Source: Streptomyces sp. CG4
GTDB taxonomy: Bacteria; Actinomycetota; Actinomycetes; Streptomycetales; Streptomycetaceae
Assembly (NCBI RefSeq): GCF_041080655.1
Contig: NZ_CP163525.1
Coordinates: 8,866,001 to 8,930,000, forward strand
Direction: 5' to 3'
Length of the DNA stretch: 64,000 nt
The notes below the pieces were generated by a model, which was not told the origin of the DNA, ran no database searches, and saw only the letters and a list, made by a program, of their open reading frames with translations. A program made the translations under genes and the position numbers. Below are positions 55,270-63,592 of the stretch, one piece after another. Position 1 is the first letter of the stretch. Each line of letters begins with the position of its first letter.

Positions 55270-56441
55270 TGACGAGGGACACCACCGACACCCCAGCCGA
55301 CGCCACCGGCACCGCCGACAGTCCGAGCACAACCGTCGATATGGCCTCGACTCCCGATGCGTCCGCCGACCCGGCGGCCGCAGCCGCCGGCACCGCCGAC
55401 AGTGCTGGCGCAGCCGCCGACACCGCCTCGACGCCCGACGTACTCGCCGAAGCCAGGGGCTCGATCGAAATCGTCGGCGCGTCCGCCGAGGGCACCGACC
55501 CGGCGGCCCCCGCAGCCGCGGGCATCGTCGAGACCGCCGGCGCGCCCACCGCACCCCTCGGTACCGACGATGCCGTCGGCTCGCCCGCCGCAGCCGCCCA
55601 CGGGTCGGCCCCTGCCCCCGTCGCCGAGGCCGTCAGCTGTACCCGGCTCGTCTACGCCTTCGGTGACACCCACGCCGTGGATGGGCTCGACCTCGGTGTT
55701 CGTGAGGGGGAGGTGTTCGGGCTGCTCGGGCCGAACGGGGCCGGCAAGACCACTGCGATCCGCTGCATCACGACCCTCCTGCCCGTCCCCACCGGCATGG
55801 TCCGCGTCTTCGGGCACGACGCCGCCAAGGAGCGGATGGCGGTGCGCCGGCTGCTCGGCTACGTCCCGCAGCAGCTGTCCGCCGACAGCGGGCTCACCGG
55901 CCGGGAGAACGTCGCGCTGTTCGCCCGCGTCTTCGACGTGCCCCGCCGCGAGCGCGCCGCACGGGTCGCCCGGGCGCTGGCCGCCGTCGGCCTCGCCGAA
56001 GCCGCCGACCGGCTCGCCGGCACCTACTCCGGCGGCATGGTCCGCCGCCTCGAACTCGCCCAGGCCCTGATCAGCGCCCCCCGGCTGCTGATCCTGGACG
56101 AACCCACCATCGGTCTGGACCCGATCGCCCGCACCGGCGTCTGGGAGCACATCAACGCCGTCCGCGCGGCCACCGGCATGACCGTCCTCGTCACCACCCA
56201 CTCCATGGACGAGGCCGACCAGTACTGCGACCGGGTCGCCCTGATGCACCGCGGCCGTATCCGCGCCCTCGGCACCCCCGTCGAGCTGCGCCGGGGCCTG
56301 GCCGAACGCCAGGGTTCCGACGCCCTGCCCACGCTGGAGGACGTCTTCCGCCACGTGGCCGGCAGCAGCCTCGACGACAACTCCGGAGGAGGTTTCCGCG
56401 ATGTCCGCAGCACCCGCCGCACCGCGCGCCGCGTCGGCTGA
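55269..56441 (+). CDS. ABC exporter ATP-binding protein, DrrA-like, with long N-terminal extension
   Basis: 390 residues. Residues 1-120 are Ala/Thr/Asp/Pro-rich low complexity (repeats of the TADSxGxAADTAS type). The ABC domain then starts at AVSCTRLVYAFGDTHAVDG: Walker A GPNGAGKTT (154-162), Q-loop YVPQQ, signature YSGGMVRRLELA, Walker B LLILDEPT, and H-switch VTTHSMDEA. LPTLEDVFRHV is the DrrA/daunorubicin-type C-terminal motif. It drives efflux of a drug-like molecule with the permease whose gene overlaps its end by 41 bases. MarR-type regulation is likely. Confidence 0.92.
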   Translation: MTRDTTDTPADATGTADSPSTTVDMASTPDASADPAAAAAGTADSAGAAADTASTPDVLAEARGSIEIVGASAEGTDPAAPAAAGIVETAGAPTAPLGTDDAVGSPAAAAHGSAPAPVAEAVSCTRLVYAFGDTHAVDGLDLGVREGEVFGLLGPNGAGKTTAIRCITTLLPVPTGMVRVFGHDAAKERMAVRRLLGYVPQQLSADSGLTGRENVALFARVFDVPRRERAARVARALAAVGLAEAADRLAGTYSGGMVRRLELAQALISAPRLLILDEPTIGLDPIARTGVWEHINAVRAATGMTVLVTTHSMDEADQYCDRVALMHRGRIRALGTPVELRRGLAERQGSDALPTLEDVFRHVAGSSLDDNSGGGFRDVRSTRRTARRVG

Positions 56442-57261
56442 CCGCACCCCCGGCACCATCACCGACCTGCTGCTCAGCCCGCCCGTGCCGCGCGCCGGCT
56501 GGCGGCTGCTCCCCGCCCGGGTCATCGCCATGTGCGCGGTCGAGCTGCAGAAGCTGCGGCACGACCGGACCGAGCTCTACACCCGCGCGGTCCAGCCCGC
56601 CCTGTGGCTGCTGATCTTCGGCCAGACCTTCACCCGGATCCGGGCGATACCCACCGGCGGCGTCCCGTACATCGACTTCATGGCGCCCGGCATCATCGCC
56701 CAGTCGGCGATGTTCATCGCGATCTTCTACGGCATCCAGATCATCTGGGAACGCGACGCGGGCATCCTGAACAAGCTTCTCGTCACCCCGACCCCGCGCT
56801 CCGCACTGATCACCGGCAAGGCGTTCGCCGCCGGGGTGAAGTCGCTGATCCAGGCGATCGTCGTCATCGCCATCGCCGCCGTGCTCGGCGTGGCCCTCAC
56901 CTGGAACCCGCTGAAGCTGCTCGGCGTCGGGGCCGCGGTGGTCCTCGCCTCCGTCTTCTTCTCCTGTCTGTCGATGACCATCGCGGGCATCGTGCTCAAC
57001 CGCGACCGGCTGATGGGTTTCGGGCAGGCGATCACCATGCCGCTGTTCTTCGGCTCCAACGCCCTGTACCCCGTCTCGGTGATGCCGGGCTGGCTGCAGG
57101 CCGTCAGCAAGGTCAACCCACTGAGTTATCAAGTCGACGCCCTGCGCGGGCTGCTGCTCGGCACACCCGCGCACCTCGGCACCGACTTCGCCGTCCTGCT
57201 CGTGGCCGCCGCGCTCGGCATCGCCGCGGCCTCCTCACTGCTCGGCCGCCTGGCCCGTTGA
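56401..57261 (+). CDS. ABC-2 type exporter permease, DrrB-like
   Basis: 286 residues with six predicted membrane helices. A 60-residue cytoplasmic N-terminus with VELQKLRHDRTELYTRAVQP leads to helix 1. IDFMAPGIIAQSAMFIAIFY and the ABC-2 motif VMPGWLQAVSKVNPLSYQVD are typical of DrrB/NodJ permeases. GGAGGAGG precedes ATG 56401. It overlaps the ATPase gene by 41 bases in another frame, so stoichiometric expression is likely. The exported compound is unknown. Confidence 0.92.
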   Translation: MSAAPAAPRAASADRTPGTITDLLLSPPVPRAGWRLLPARVIAMCAVELQKLRHDRTELYTRAVQPALWLLIFGQTFTRIRAIPTGGVPYIDFMAPGIIAQSAMFIAIFYGIQIIWERDAGILNKLLVTPTPRSALITGKAFAAGVKSLIQAIVVIAIAAVLGVALTWNPLKLLGVGAAVVLASVFFSCLSMTIAGIVLNRDRLMGFGQAITMPLFFGSNALYPVSVMPGWLQAVSKVNPLSYQVDALRGLLLGTPAHLGTDFAVLLVAAALGIAAASSLLGRLAR

Positions 57262-57339
57262 TCTTGTCCCGGACGTGATGTGCGGCACGCGCGCGTACCC
57301 CGTCGGAAGTGCCGTGTCCGCATCCTTCCTGGGCAGCGC

Positions 57340-57354
57340 TTGATCAGCGATCAA
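57340..57354. promoter_or_regulatory. Dyad upstream of the gene at 57451
   Basis: TTGATC-AGC-GATCAA is a perfect six-base-arm dyad, about 40 bases upstream of the -35 box of the next gene and 80 bases after the permease stop. It could be an activator/repressor site or part of a terminator. Confidence 0.4.
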
Positions 57355-57392
57355 AGCGGGCGAACCCCCTGGCCATAGCGCATTCTGCTCAT

Positions 57393-57443
57393 TTGACAGT
57401 GCACTCGGCGCACAGATAGACAGCAGCTCTCGAAGGTCGAGAG
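57393..57443 (+). promoter_or_regulatory. Vegetative promoter and RBS-overlapping hairpin for the gene at 57451
   Basis: TTGACA (57393-57398) and TAGACA (57417-57422), 18 bases apart, make a near-consensus primary-sigma promoter. At the expected transcript start a perfect inverted repeat CTCTCGA-AGG-TCGAGAG (57427-57443) covers the ribosome-binding site GAGAGGGG, so it could act as an operator or mask the site in RNA. Confidence 0.75.
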
Positions 57444-57450
57444 GGGCACT

Positions 57451-57975
57451 GTGTACGAGCCGAACGTGGTCGGGGACTGGCACGAGTACGACGAGCATGC
57501 CGGTCTGCGGGTCCGCGTCCACCGCCTGGAGGCCGCCGAGCCGCCGCGCGGACGCGACGACGCCGCCGCCGGCCTGACGTACTTCAGTGTCCGGGTGACC
57601 GTCGAGAACCGCGGCGCGCGGCACTACGGCATCCACCTGGAGGACGGCCAGATCGACGTCCGCGTCGGCCCCGACGGTGAGGGCGCGTTCATCGACTGGC
57701 GCAACTCCCAGTTCATCGAGGGCTTCGACGTCTACCCGCTGCGCCGGGCCACCGCCGTGATCTATGCCGCCGCCCCCGAGGCCGCCCTGACCCACGTGGA
57801 TGTACAGGTGCAGCTGCGGGTCGAGGAGGAGTGGGCGGACCGCCGGCTGTGGACGGGCGGCATCGGCGTCCTGGAGTCGACCCCGGCGTCGGCCCCCACG
57901 GCCGCCGGGCAGGGCAGCCTCGCCCACCAGGTCAGCGCCTTTCTGCGGGACCAGACGGAGCCCGGCACCGCCTGA
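57451..57975 (+). CDS. Uncharacterised soluble protein, beta-rich
   Basis: 174 residues from GTG 57451, with GAGAGGGG about six bases upstream. I do not recognise a named family, though the pattern looks like a beta-sandwich module (LRVRVHRLEAAEPP, YFSVRVTVENRGARHYGIHL, VDVQVQLRVEEEW) similar in shape to DUF4352-type domains. It has no signal peptide, membrane helix or HTH. The last 30 residues (TPASAPTAAGQG, LAHQVSAFLRDQ) are probably a flexible tail and a short helix. It is transcribed alone from a strong promoter and convergent with hemC. Confidence 0.8.
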   Translation: MYEPNVVGDWHEYDEHAGLRVRVHRLEAAEPPRGRDDAAAGLTYFSVRVTVENRGARHYGIHLEDGQIDVRVGPDGEGAFIDWRNSQFIEGFDVYPLRRATAVIYAAAPEAALTHVDVQVQLRVEEEWADRRLWTGGIGVLESTPASAPTAAGQGSLAHQVSAFLRDQTEPGTA

Positions 57976-58009
57976 CCCTGGACGCGGCCGTACGGCGCAC
58001 GAGCCCCGG

Positions 58010-58054
58010 CCGCACGCCGTACCACCGGTACGCCGCACGCCGTACCACCGGTAC
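58010..58054. repeat. Tandem direct repeat, 22-base unit, period 23
   Basis: CCGCACGCCGTACCACCGGT plus AC occurs twice without mismatch at 58010-58031 and 58033-58054, in the gap between convergent genes. Only two copies are seen. Confidence 0.85.
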
Positions 58055-58076
58055 CGGGCCGCCGTACGCGGCCCGG
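58054..58076. terminator. Bidirectional terminator between the gene at 57451 and hemC
   Basis: CCGGGCCGC and GCGGCCCGG form a perfect nine-base-pair stem with a five-base loop. It lies between two convergent stops (57975 and 58081) and can serve both. Confidence 0.8.
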
Positions 58077-58080
58077 CGCC

Positions 58081-59016
58081 TCAGTGCGGGATGCCGTCGA
58101 TGATCTCCCGGGCGCCCTGGCGCAGCAGCGCCACCGCGACCGAGGTACCGAGGGTGGCCGGGTCGAGCCGGCCCGCCCACTCGTGGGCGTTCAGCCGGGT
58201 CTTGCCGTCCGGGGTGAACACACAGGCCCGCAGGGACAGTTCGCCGCCGCGGTCCACGCGCGCGTAGCCGGCGATGGGGCTGTTGCAGTGGCCCTGCAGC
58301 ACGTGCAGGAACATGCGCTCGGCCGTGGCCTCACGGTAGGTTTCCGGGTCGCCGAGCCCGCTGACGGCGTCGATCAGCTCGCTGTCGTCCGCACGGCACT
58401 GCAGGGCGAGGATGCCCGCGCCGATCGGCGGCATCATCGTCTCCGTCGACAGCACCTCGCTGATCACGTCCGTCCGGTCGATCCGCTCCAGACCGGACAC
58501 CGCCAGCAGCAGCGCGTCCGCCTCCCCCTCGGCCAGCTTCTGCAGCCGGCGGTTGGCGTTGCCGCGGAACGGCACGCATTCCAGGTGCGGGTGCGTGGCG
58601 GCCAGTTGGGCCACCCGGCGCACCGAGGAGGTGCCGATCCGGGTGCCGGCCGGCAGTTCGTCCAGGGTGAGGCCGTCCGGGTGGATCAGCGCGTCACGGA
58701 TGTCGTCCCGCTTCAGGAACGCGGCGAACACCGTCCCGGCGGGCAGTGGCCGGTCGGCGGGCACGTCCTTGACGCAGTGCACCGCGAGATCGGCCTCCCC
58801 GGCCAGCAGGGCCGCGTCCACCTCCTTGGTGAACGCCCCCTTGCCCTCGACCTTGGACAGATCGCCGAGCCACTTGTCGCCGGTGGTCTTCACCGGAACC
58901 ACCTCGGTGCGCACACCCGGGTGCAGTACGGCCAACTCGGCGCGGACCCGCTCGACTTGGGCCAGGGCCATGGGGGAGTCGCGGGAGACGATTCGGATCA
59001 GTTCGGGAACCGGCAT
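58081..59016 (-). CDS. hemC: Hydroxymethylbilane synthase (porphobilinogen deaminase)
   Basis: 311 residues from ATG 59016. Motifs cover the active site: SRDSPMALAQVERV, VVPVKTTGDKWL, LAVHCVKDVPADRPLP (catalytic Asp region), RIGTSSVRRVAQLA, FRGNANRRLQKL, and the dipyrromethane-cofactor cysteine about C244 in LQGHCNSPIAGYA. It polymerises four porphobilinogens into hydroxymethylbilane for heme, siroheme and B12. It is not next to hemA, hemB or hemD, where Streptomyces normally keeps hemC, so this may be a second copy. The ATG lacks a clear ribosome-binding site; TATCGT six bases upstream suggests a leaderless transcript. Confidence 0.94.
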   Translation of the reverse strand: MPVPELIRIVSRDSPMALAQVERVRAELAVLHPGVRTEVVPVKTTGDKWLGDLSKVEGKGAFTKEVDAALLAGEADLAVHCVKDVPADRPLPAGTVFAAFLKRDDIRDALIHPDGLTLDELPAGTRIGTSSVRRVAQLAATHPHLECVPFRGNANRRLQKLAEGEADALLLAVSGLERIDRTDVISEVLSTETMMPPIGAGILALQCRADDSELIDAVSGLGDPETYREATAERMFLHVLQGHCNSPIAGYARVDRGGELSLRACVFTPDGKTRLNAHEWAGRLDPATLGTSVAVALLRQGAREIIDGIPH

Positions 59017-59040
59017 GAGCACACGATAGACCCCAACTCC

Positions 59041-60030
59041 TCAGTCGAACTCCCCGGGCAGGTCCGCCGCAGACTCCTTTGGCGTCAGCTCCGGACGCAG
59101 CCGCAGCCAGGACGGCTGGCGCAACAGCCCGGCCCGGGTACGGGTGCTGTAGGAGACCTCGCCCACCAGCCGGGGCAGCACCCAGCGGGCGTCCGGGATC
59201 CGGGGCGCCGGGTCGAAGGGGCACCGGTTGCTCGCGGCGGCCGCCAGCAGCCGGGCCAGTTCGGTCCGCTCCGCCTCGCTCCAGCCGGTGCCCACCCCGC
59301 CGACGTAGCGCAGCCGGCGTCGCGCGTCGTGCTGGCCGAGCAGCAGCGCGCCGGGCAGCCCACTCAGCCGCCCCTTGCCCGGCAGCCAGCCGCCGACGAC
59401 CACGTCCTCGGCACGCATGTTCCGGATCTTGATCCAGGCGCGGGAGCGCACTCCGGGCTCGTACACCGAGTCCAGCCGCTTGCACACCAGGCCCTCCAGA
59501 CCGTGCTCCCTGGTCGCCGCGAGCGCCTCGGCGCCGTGCCCGGTCACGGCACCCGGCGTCGACCAGTACGGCCCGGCCAGAGCCAGCTCCGTGAGCCGGG
59601 CCCGCCGCCGTACGTACGGCAGCCGTAGCAGGGACTCCGCCAGGTAGGGCACGTCGAACAGCACCAGGTGCACCGGCACCTGGGCGGCCCGGCGCGCCGC
59701 CCGTGCGGGGGCGTGTGCGAGACCCATCCGGCTCTGCAGCAACTGGAAGTCGGCCCGCCCCCGTGCGTCCAGGGCCAGCACCTCACCGTCCAGGACGGCG
59801 GGCGTGCTGCCCAGCGCGCCCGCGAGCGGCCGCAGTTCGGGATAGGCCCCCGTGATGTCCTCGCCCGAACGGGCACGCAGCAGCACACTGCCGTCGCCCG
59901 GCAGATAGACCATCACCCGCTGGCCGTCCTGCTTGGTCTCGTACGCCCACCGCTCGTCCTGGGCGGCGGGCGGCAGGGAGCCGGGAGTGGCGAGCATCGG
60001 CGCGATGAGCGGCAGCGGCACGGCGGTCAC
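59041..60030 (-). CDS. ATP-dependent DNA ligase (LigD/LigC-like)
   Basis: 329 residues from GTG 60030. Motif I is YETKQDGQR with adenylated K33; motif III-like is AVLDGEVLALDARGRADF; motif IV is GLEGLVCKRLDS; and motif V is SRAWIKIRN. The C-terminal OB-fold part follows (VGGVGTGWSEAERTEL; RWVLPRLVGEVSY). It lacks the polymerase and phosphoesterase domains of full LigD, so it is a stand-alone ligase of the LigC/NHEJ back-up type; no Ku gene is in the window. Its stop is 24 bases from the hemC start on the same strand. Confidence 0.92.
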   Translation of the reverse strand: MTAVPLPLIAPMLATPGSLPPAAQDERWAYETKQDGQRVMVYLPGDGSVLLRARSGEDITGAYPELRPLAGALGSTPAVLDGEVLALDARGRADFQLLQSRMGLAHAPARAARRAAQVPVHLVLFDVPYLAESLLRLPYVRRRARLTELALAGPYWSTPGAVTGHGAEALAATREHGLEGLVCKRLDSVYEPGVRSRAWIKIRNMRAEDVVVGGWLPGKGRLSGLPGALLLGQHDARRRLRYVGGVGTGWSEAERTELARLLAAAASNRCPFDPAPRIPDARWVLPRLVGEVSYSTRTRAGLLRQPSWLRLRPELTPKESAADLPGEFD

Positions 60031-60337
60031 GGCTGAAGGTCTCGACCACGCCCGCCGGCCTCACGCACCATCGGCCACGGGTTCCCCTGAACGGGCCCGC
60101 ATCGGGACCGGAGACGCCGGGCGCGGTGCGAACCGGCGAGCGCGGCCGGCATCCGCCGTCGCCTCGCGCGCGGGCCCGGCGCCAGAAGGGCGTTGCCGGT
60201 GCGTACGCCGGCGGCGCGTGCGGCGGTCGCTCCTGCTTAGGCCCCCGTCGTCGCGGCGGTCGTACCTGATGTCCTACGACACGCCTGTGTGCCCAGGGAG
60301 CGGGTCGCTCGGGGAAGCTGCCCGCTCCGGCCGCACC
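60031..60337. other. 307-base stretch without a gene
   Basis: Very GC-rich sequence with open frames on both strands but no recognisable protein or start signal. It lies upstream of the ligase start and downstream of the decayed MFS gene. No strong hairpin or palindrome was found. Confidence 0.4.
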
Positions 60338-61285
60338 TCAGCCCACTGCCTCCGCCGAGGGCTCGGCGGCCGCAGGGGCCGGGGCCGGCGCGGCGGGGCG
60401 GTGGCGGGGGAGGAAGGACGCGAGGACGAAGGCGAGCACAGCCGCGCCCGCGCCGAACGCCATGACGACCTTGAAGCCGTTCTCGGACGGCAGCGCATGC
60501 CCGCCGAGGCTGATCGTCAGCTGCGCCAGGATCACCCCGGCCACCGCGCTGGCCACGGACGTCCCGATGGACCGCATCAGCGTGTCGAGGCTGTTCGTGG
60601 CGGCCGTCTCCGACGGCGGGACCGCCCCCATGATCAGTGCCGGCATGGCGCCGTAGGCGAAGCCGACGCCCGCGCCGATGACACAGGACACCAGCACCAG
60701 GTGCCAGACCTCGCTCATCAGCACGATGTTGAGCCCGTAGCCGACGGCGACGATCACTGCTCCGATCATCAGCGTGATCTTCGGGCCCCGGGACTTGGTG
60801 ATCAGGGCGGACACCGGAGCCATGGCCATCATCACCAGGCCCTGCGGGGCCATGACCAGACCCACGGTGAGCATGGACCTGCCGAGGCCGTAGCCGGTCT
60901 GCGGGGGCAGCTGGAGCAGCTGCGGCAGGAGCAGCGACATCGCGAACATCGAGAAGCCGAACGCGATCGACGCCAGATTGGTGAAGAGCACCTGGCGGCG
61001 GACCGTGGTGCGCAGGTCCACCAGCGGCGCCGCCGTACGCAGCTCGAAGAAGCCCCAGGCCACGAGGGTCACCACGGAGAGCGCGAACAGACCCAGGGCG
61101 GTGCCGCTGCCCCAGCGCCAGTCGGCGCCCTTGGGGACGGCGAGCAGCAGCGAGACGAGTCCGACCGCCATGCCGAGCGTTCCGACGAGGTCGAAGCGGC
61201 CACCGGTGCGCACGCCGGACTCCGGCACCAGGGCCAGGACGAGCGCGAAGGCGACGACGCCGAGCGAGGCGGAGGTCGAACGCGG
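60338..61285 (-). pseudogene. MFS drug-efflux transporter lacking its N-terminal half
   Basis: About 315 residues of a 14-helix DHA2/EmrB-type exporter, from LGVVAFALVLALVPES (normally helix 6) to the hydrophilic end. Helices, the GFGLRTAAPLVDL-like loop and SLDTLMRSIGTSVASAVAGV are intact. The first five helices, motif A and the start codon are absent; sequence beyond about 61280 does not encode MFS protein in any minus frame. It ends exactly where a TetR-like tail begins on the opposite strand, so a deletion removed both 5' ends. It is unlikely to be functional. Confidence 0.85.
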
Positions 61286-61445
61286 CCAGATGGTCCGCCT
61301 GTTGATCCTGCACACCTGCGCCGAGCGGGAACGGGCCCTCGCCGAGGGCGCCCCGACCCCACGCGCCACCTGGGCGGAGGCGGCCGACGGCCTCGCGGAC
61401 GCCGTCCTGTGCCTGTGGCTGGCCCCGGTCGGCCCCGCTCACTGA
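61283..61445 (+). pseudogene. C-terminal fragment of a TetR-like regulator
   Basis: The plus frame reads RGQMVRLLILHTCAERERAL, APTPRATWAEAADGLADAVL, CLWLAPVGPAH and a stop. This looks like the last helices of a TetR ligand domain, such as those divergently paired with EmrB-type pumps. The HTH and start are missing. It abuts the truncated MFS gene at about 61280. Confidence 0.55.
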
Positions 61446-61748
61446 ACACCCGCGCCGGTACGGCGGTCCGTCCGTGCGGCGGTCCGCACGCCGGGCGTTT
61501 CGGTCGGCGGCCAGGCTCGATGCCCTTCTTCCCTTCAAGGCTTGGGAAGTTCTCTCACCGCGGTCGCCGCCGTCGCGGCCACCCCGCTGGCCGCGACGGT
61601 CGGCACGGGTCTGGCCGTGCATGCGGACTGAGTGGGGGGATTGGGCAGTTCGCCACGTATCCGGCTCCCGGCGAGGGAGCGGGTCCCTGCAGGTCACCAC
61701 GAGCACACCTCGTGACCCAGCGCCGTATGCCTGATACATGACGCTCCA
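61446..61748. other. 303-base stretch with possible further remnant
   Basis: No gene is supported. One plus-strand frame near 61551-61631 reads SLTAVAAVAATPLAATVGTG then LAVHAD and a stop, resembling a hydrophobic segment or signal-like remnant without start or ribosome-binding site. The EamA gene stop lies at 61749. Confidence 0.3.
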
Positions 61749-62639
61749 TCAGGTGCGGGTGGTGGCGATGCTGACCGCGTTGGCGGCGACCACCGCCCCG
61801 ATCCCCGCCCACTCCGGCAGGCCCAGCCCCTGTCCGAGGATCACCCAGCCGACCACGGCGGCCAGCATCGGGTTGACGCTCATGAACAGACCGAAGGTCC
61901 TGGCCGGCACCGTGCGCAGGGTGAGCAGATCGGCGAGGTACGGCACGGCCGACGACAGCACGCCCGCCGCCACCGCGCACAGCACGGCCGAGACCGTCGG
62001 CGGATGCCGTACGGCGACGACGATCCCGATCGGCAGGAAGGTCACCGCGGAGACACACGCGGCCGCCGCCGAACCCTGCGCGCCCGGGATGCGCCGCCCG
62101 ACGGTCCGGTTGAGCAGGATGTACGACGCCCAGCAGCAGGCGGCCACCAGGCCCAGCCCCATCCCCAGGTAGTCGGTGGACGACTGAGGGCGCATCAGCA
62201 CCACGACACCGGCCGCCGCCAGCACCGCGCACCCGGCGTCCAGCCGGCGCCGCGCGGCGGCCAGCGCGATGCTCAGCGGGCCCAGGAACTCCAGCGTCAC
62301 CGCCAGCCCCAGGCCGATCCGCTCGATCGCGCTGTACAGGGTCAGGTTCATGGTGCCGAAGACCCCGGCGAGCAGCAGCACCGGCCACCACTGCCGCCAG
62401 GTGAAGTCGCGCAGCCGCGGCCGGCCGACGGCCACGAGGACCAGCGCGGCGACGTACTGGCGCACCGCCACCACCCCGAGCGGGCCGAGCACCGGGAAGG
62501 CCAGCGAGCCGATCGCCGCGCCGGTCTGGTTGGAGAGGCCGCTGCCGAACATGGTCGCCACACCGGCCGACCGCCCCGGGGCGGGATTCTGGACCATCGG
62601 GGACACCATGACCGCCGGCTGTCGGAGAGCTCGTCGCAT
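61749..62639 (-). CDS. EamA/DMT-family transporter (RhtA-like)
   Basis: About 296 residues from ATG 62639; an upstream ATG at 62684 and a later one at 62609 are alternatives, and none has a strong ribosome-binding site. Ten predicted membrane helices form two EamA repeats (first about 30-145, with LGVVAVRQYVAALVLVAVGRP and TLYSAIERIGLGLAVTLEFL; second about 155-290, with LRTVPARTFGLFMSVNPMLA). The RhtA-like sequence suggests export of threonine, homoserine or other metabolites. It is divergent from a LysR gene that probably regulates it. Confidence 0.9.
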   Translation of the reverse strand: MRRALRQPAVMVSPMVQNPAPGRSAGVATMFGSGLSNQTGAAIGSLAFPVLGPLGVVAVRQYVAALVLVAVGRPRLRDFTWRQWWPVLLLAGVFGTMNLTLYSAIERIGLGLAVTLEFLGPLSIALAAARRRLDAGCAVLAAAGVVVLMRPQSSTDYLGMGLGLVAACCWASYILLNRTVGRRIPGAQGSAAAACVSAVTFLPIGIVVAVRHPPTVSAVLCAVAAGVLSSAVPYLADLLTLRTVPARTFGLFMSVNPMLAAVVGWVILGQGLGLPEWAGIGAVVAANAVSIATTRT

Positions 62640-62665
62640 GACAGGAGCGTCCGCCTGCCGGCTGC

Positions 62666-62701
62666 TTGCGCAAAATGCATGCACGACTCGATCTATACGC
62701 T
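62666..62701. promoter_or_regulatory. eamA-lysR divergent control region
   Basis: Two perfect eight-base palindromes, TTGCGCAA (62666-62673) and TGCATGCA (62676-62683), lie side by side. TACGCT (62696-62701), six bases before the LysR ATG, resembles a -10 box and points to a leaderless lysR transcript. LysR proteins commonly bind such sites. Confidence 0.5.
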
Positions 62702-62707
62702 GAACGC

Positions 62708-63565
62708 ATGGATGAGGTCGAACTGCGGCAGCTGCGCTGTCTCGTCGCCATCGTCGACGAGGGCACCTTCACCGATGCGGCGATCGCCCTGGGGGTGTCC
62801 CAGGCGGCGGTGTCCCGTACCCTGGCGGGGCTCGAACGAGCCCTGGGGGTACGGCTGTTGCGGCGCACCTCGCGCGAGGTGGCCCCGACCGCGACCGGAA
62901 TGCGGGTGGTGGCGCAGGCCCGACGGGTGCTGGCGGACGTCGCCGCCCTGGTCCAGGAGGCCACCTCGGGGCACACCCGGCTGCGGATCGGCTACGCGTG
63001 GTCGGCGGTCGGCGGCCACACCGTCGCCTTCCAGCGTCGCTGGAGCTCCGCACACCCCGGGATCGATCTGCATCTCGTCCGCGTCAACACGGCGTCCGCC
63101 GGCCTCGGCGAAGGCGGCTGCGACCTCGCGGTGGTGCGTCGGCCGCTGGAGGACCGGCGGTTCGACTCGGCCATCGTGGGCCTGGAGCGGCGCCTGTGCG
63201 CGATGGCCGCCGACGATCCGCTGGCCCGGCGCCGCTCCGTACGGCTCGCCGACCTCACCGGCCGGACCCTGCTGGTCGACCGGCGCACCGGCACCACCAC
63301 CCCCGAACTGTGGCCGCCGGACACCCGCCCCACCGTCGAGGAGACACACGACGTCGACGACTGGCTCACCGTCATCGCCGCCGGACGCGGCATCGGCGTC
63401 ACCGCCGAGTCGACCGCGAACCAGTACCCGCGGCCCGGCATCGTCTACCGGCCGGTGCGCGACGCCGAACCCGTCGCCGTACGGCTCGCCTGGTGGCGCG
63501 ACGATCCCCACCCCGCCCTCCAGGCGGTCCTCGAACTGCTCACCGAGCTGTACCGCACGGGCTGA
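62708..63565 (+). CDS. LysR-type transcriptional regulator
   Basis: 285 residues from ATG 62708. The winged HTH is typical (VELRQLRCLVAIVDEGTFTD, ALGVSQAAVSRTLAGLERAL, LRRTSREVAPTATGMRVV). A periplasmic-binding-like effector domain follows (LRIGYAWSAVGGHTVAFQRR to LAWWRDDPHPALQAVL). The divergent EamA exporter gene is its likely target. No Shine-Dalgarno is evident; leaderless initiation is probable. Confidence 0.93.
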   Translation: MDEVELRQLRCLVAIVDEGTFTDAAIALGVSQAAVSRTLAGLERALGVRLLRRTSREVAPTATGMRVVAQARRVLADVAALVQEATSGHTRLRIGYAWSAVGGHTVAFQRRWSSAHPGIDLHLVRVNTASAGLGEGGCDLAVVRRPLEDRRFDSAIVGLERRLCAMAADDPLARRRSVRLADLTGRTLLVDRRTGTTTPELWPPDTRPTVEETHDVDDWLTVIAAGRGIGVTAESTANQYPRPGIVYRPVRDAEPVAVRLAWWRDDPHPALQAVLELLTELYRTG

Positions 63566-63592
63566 TGAGCCAGGGGCCCGATGGGTAGGACA

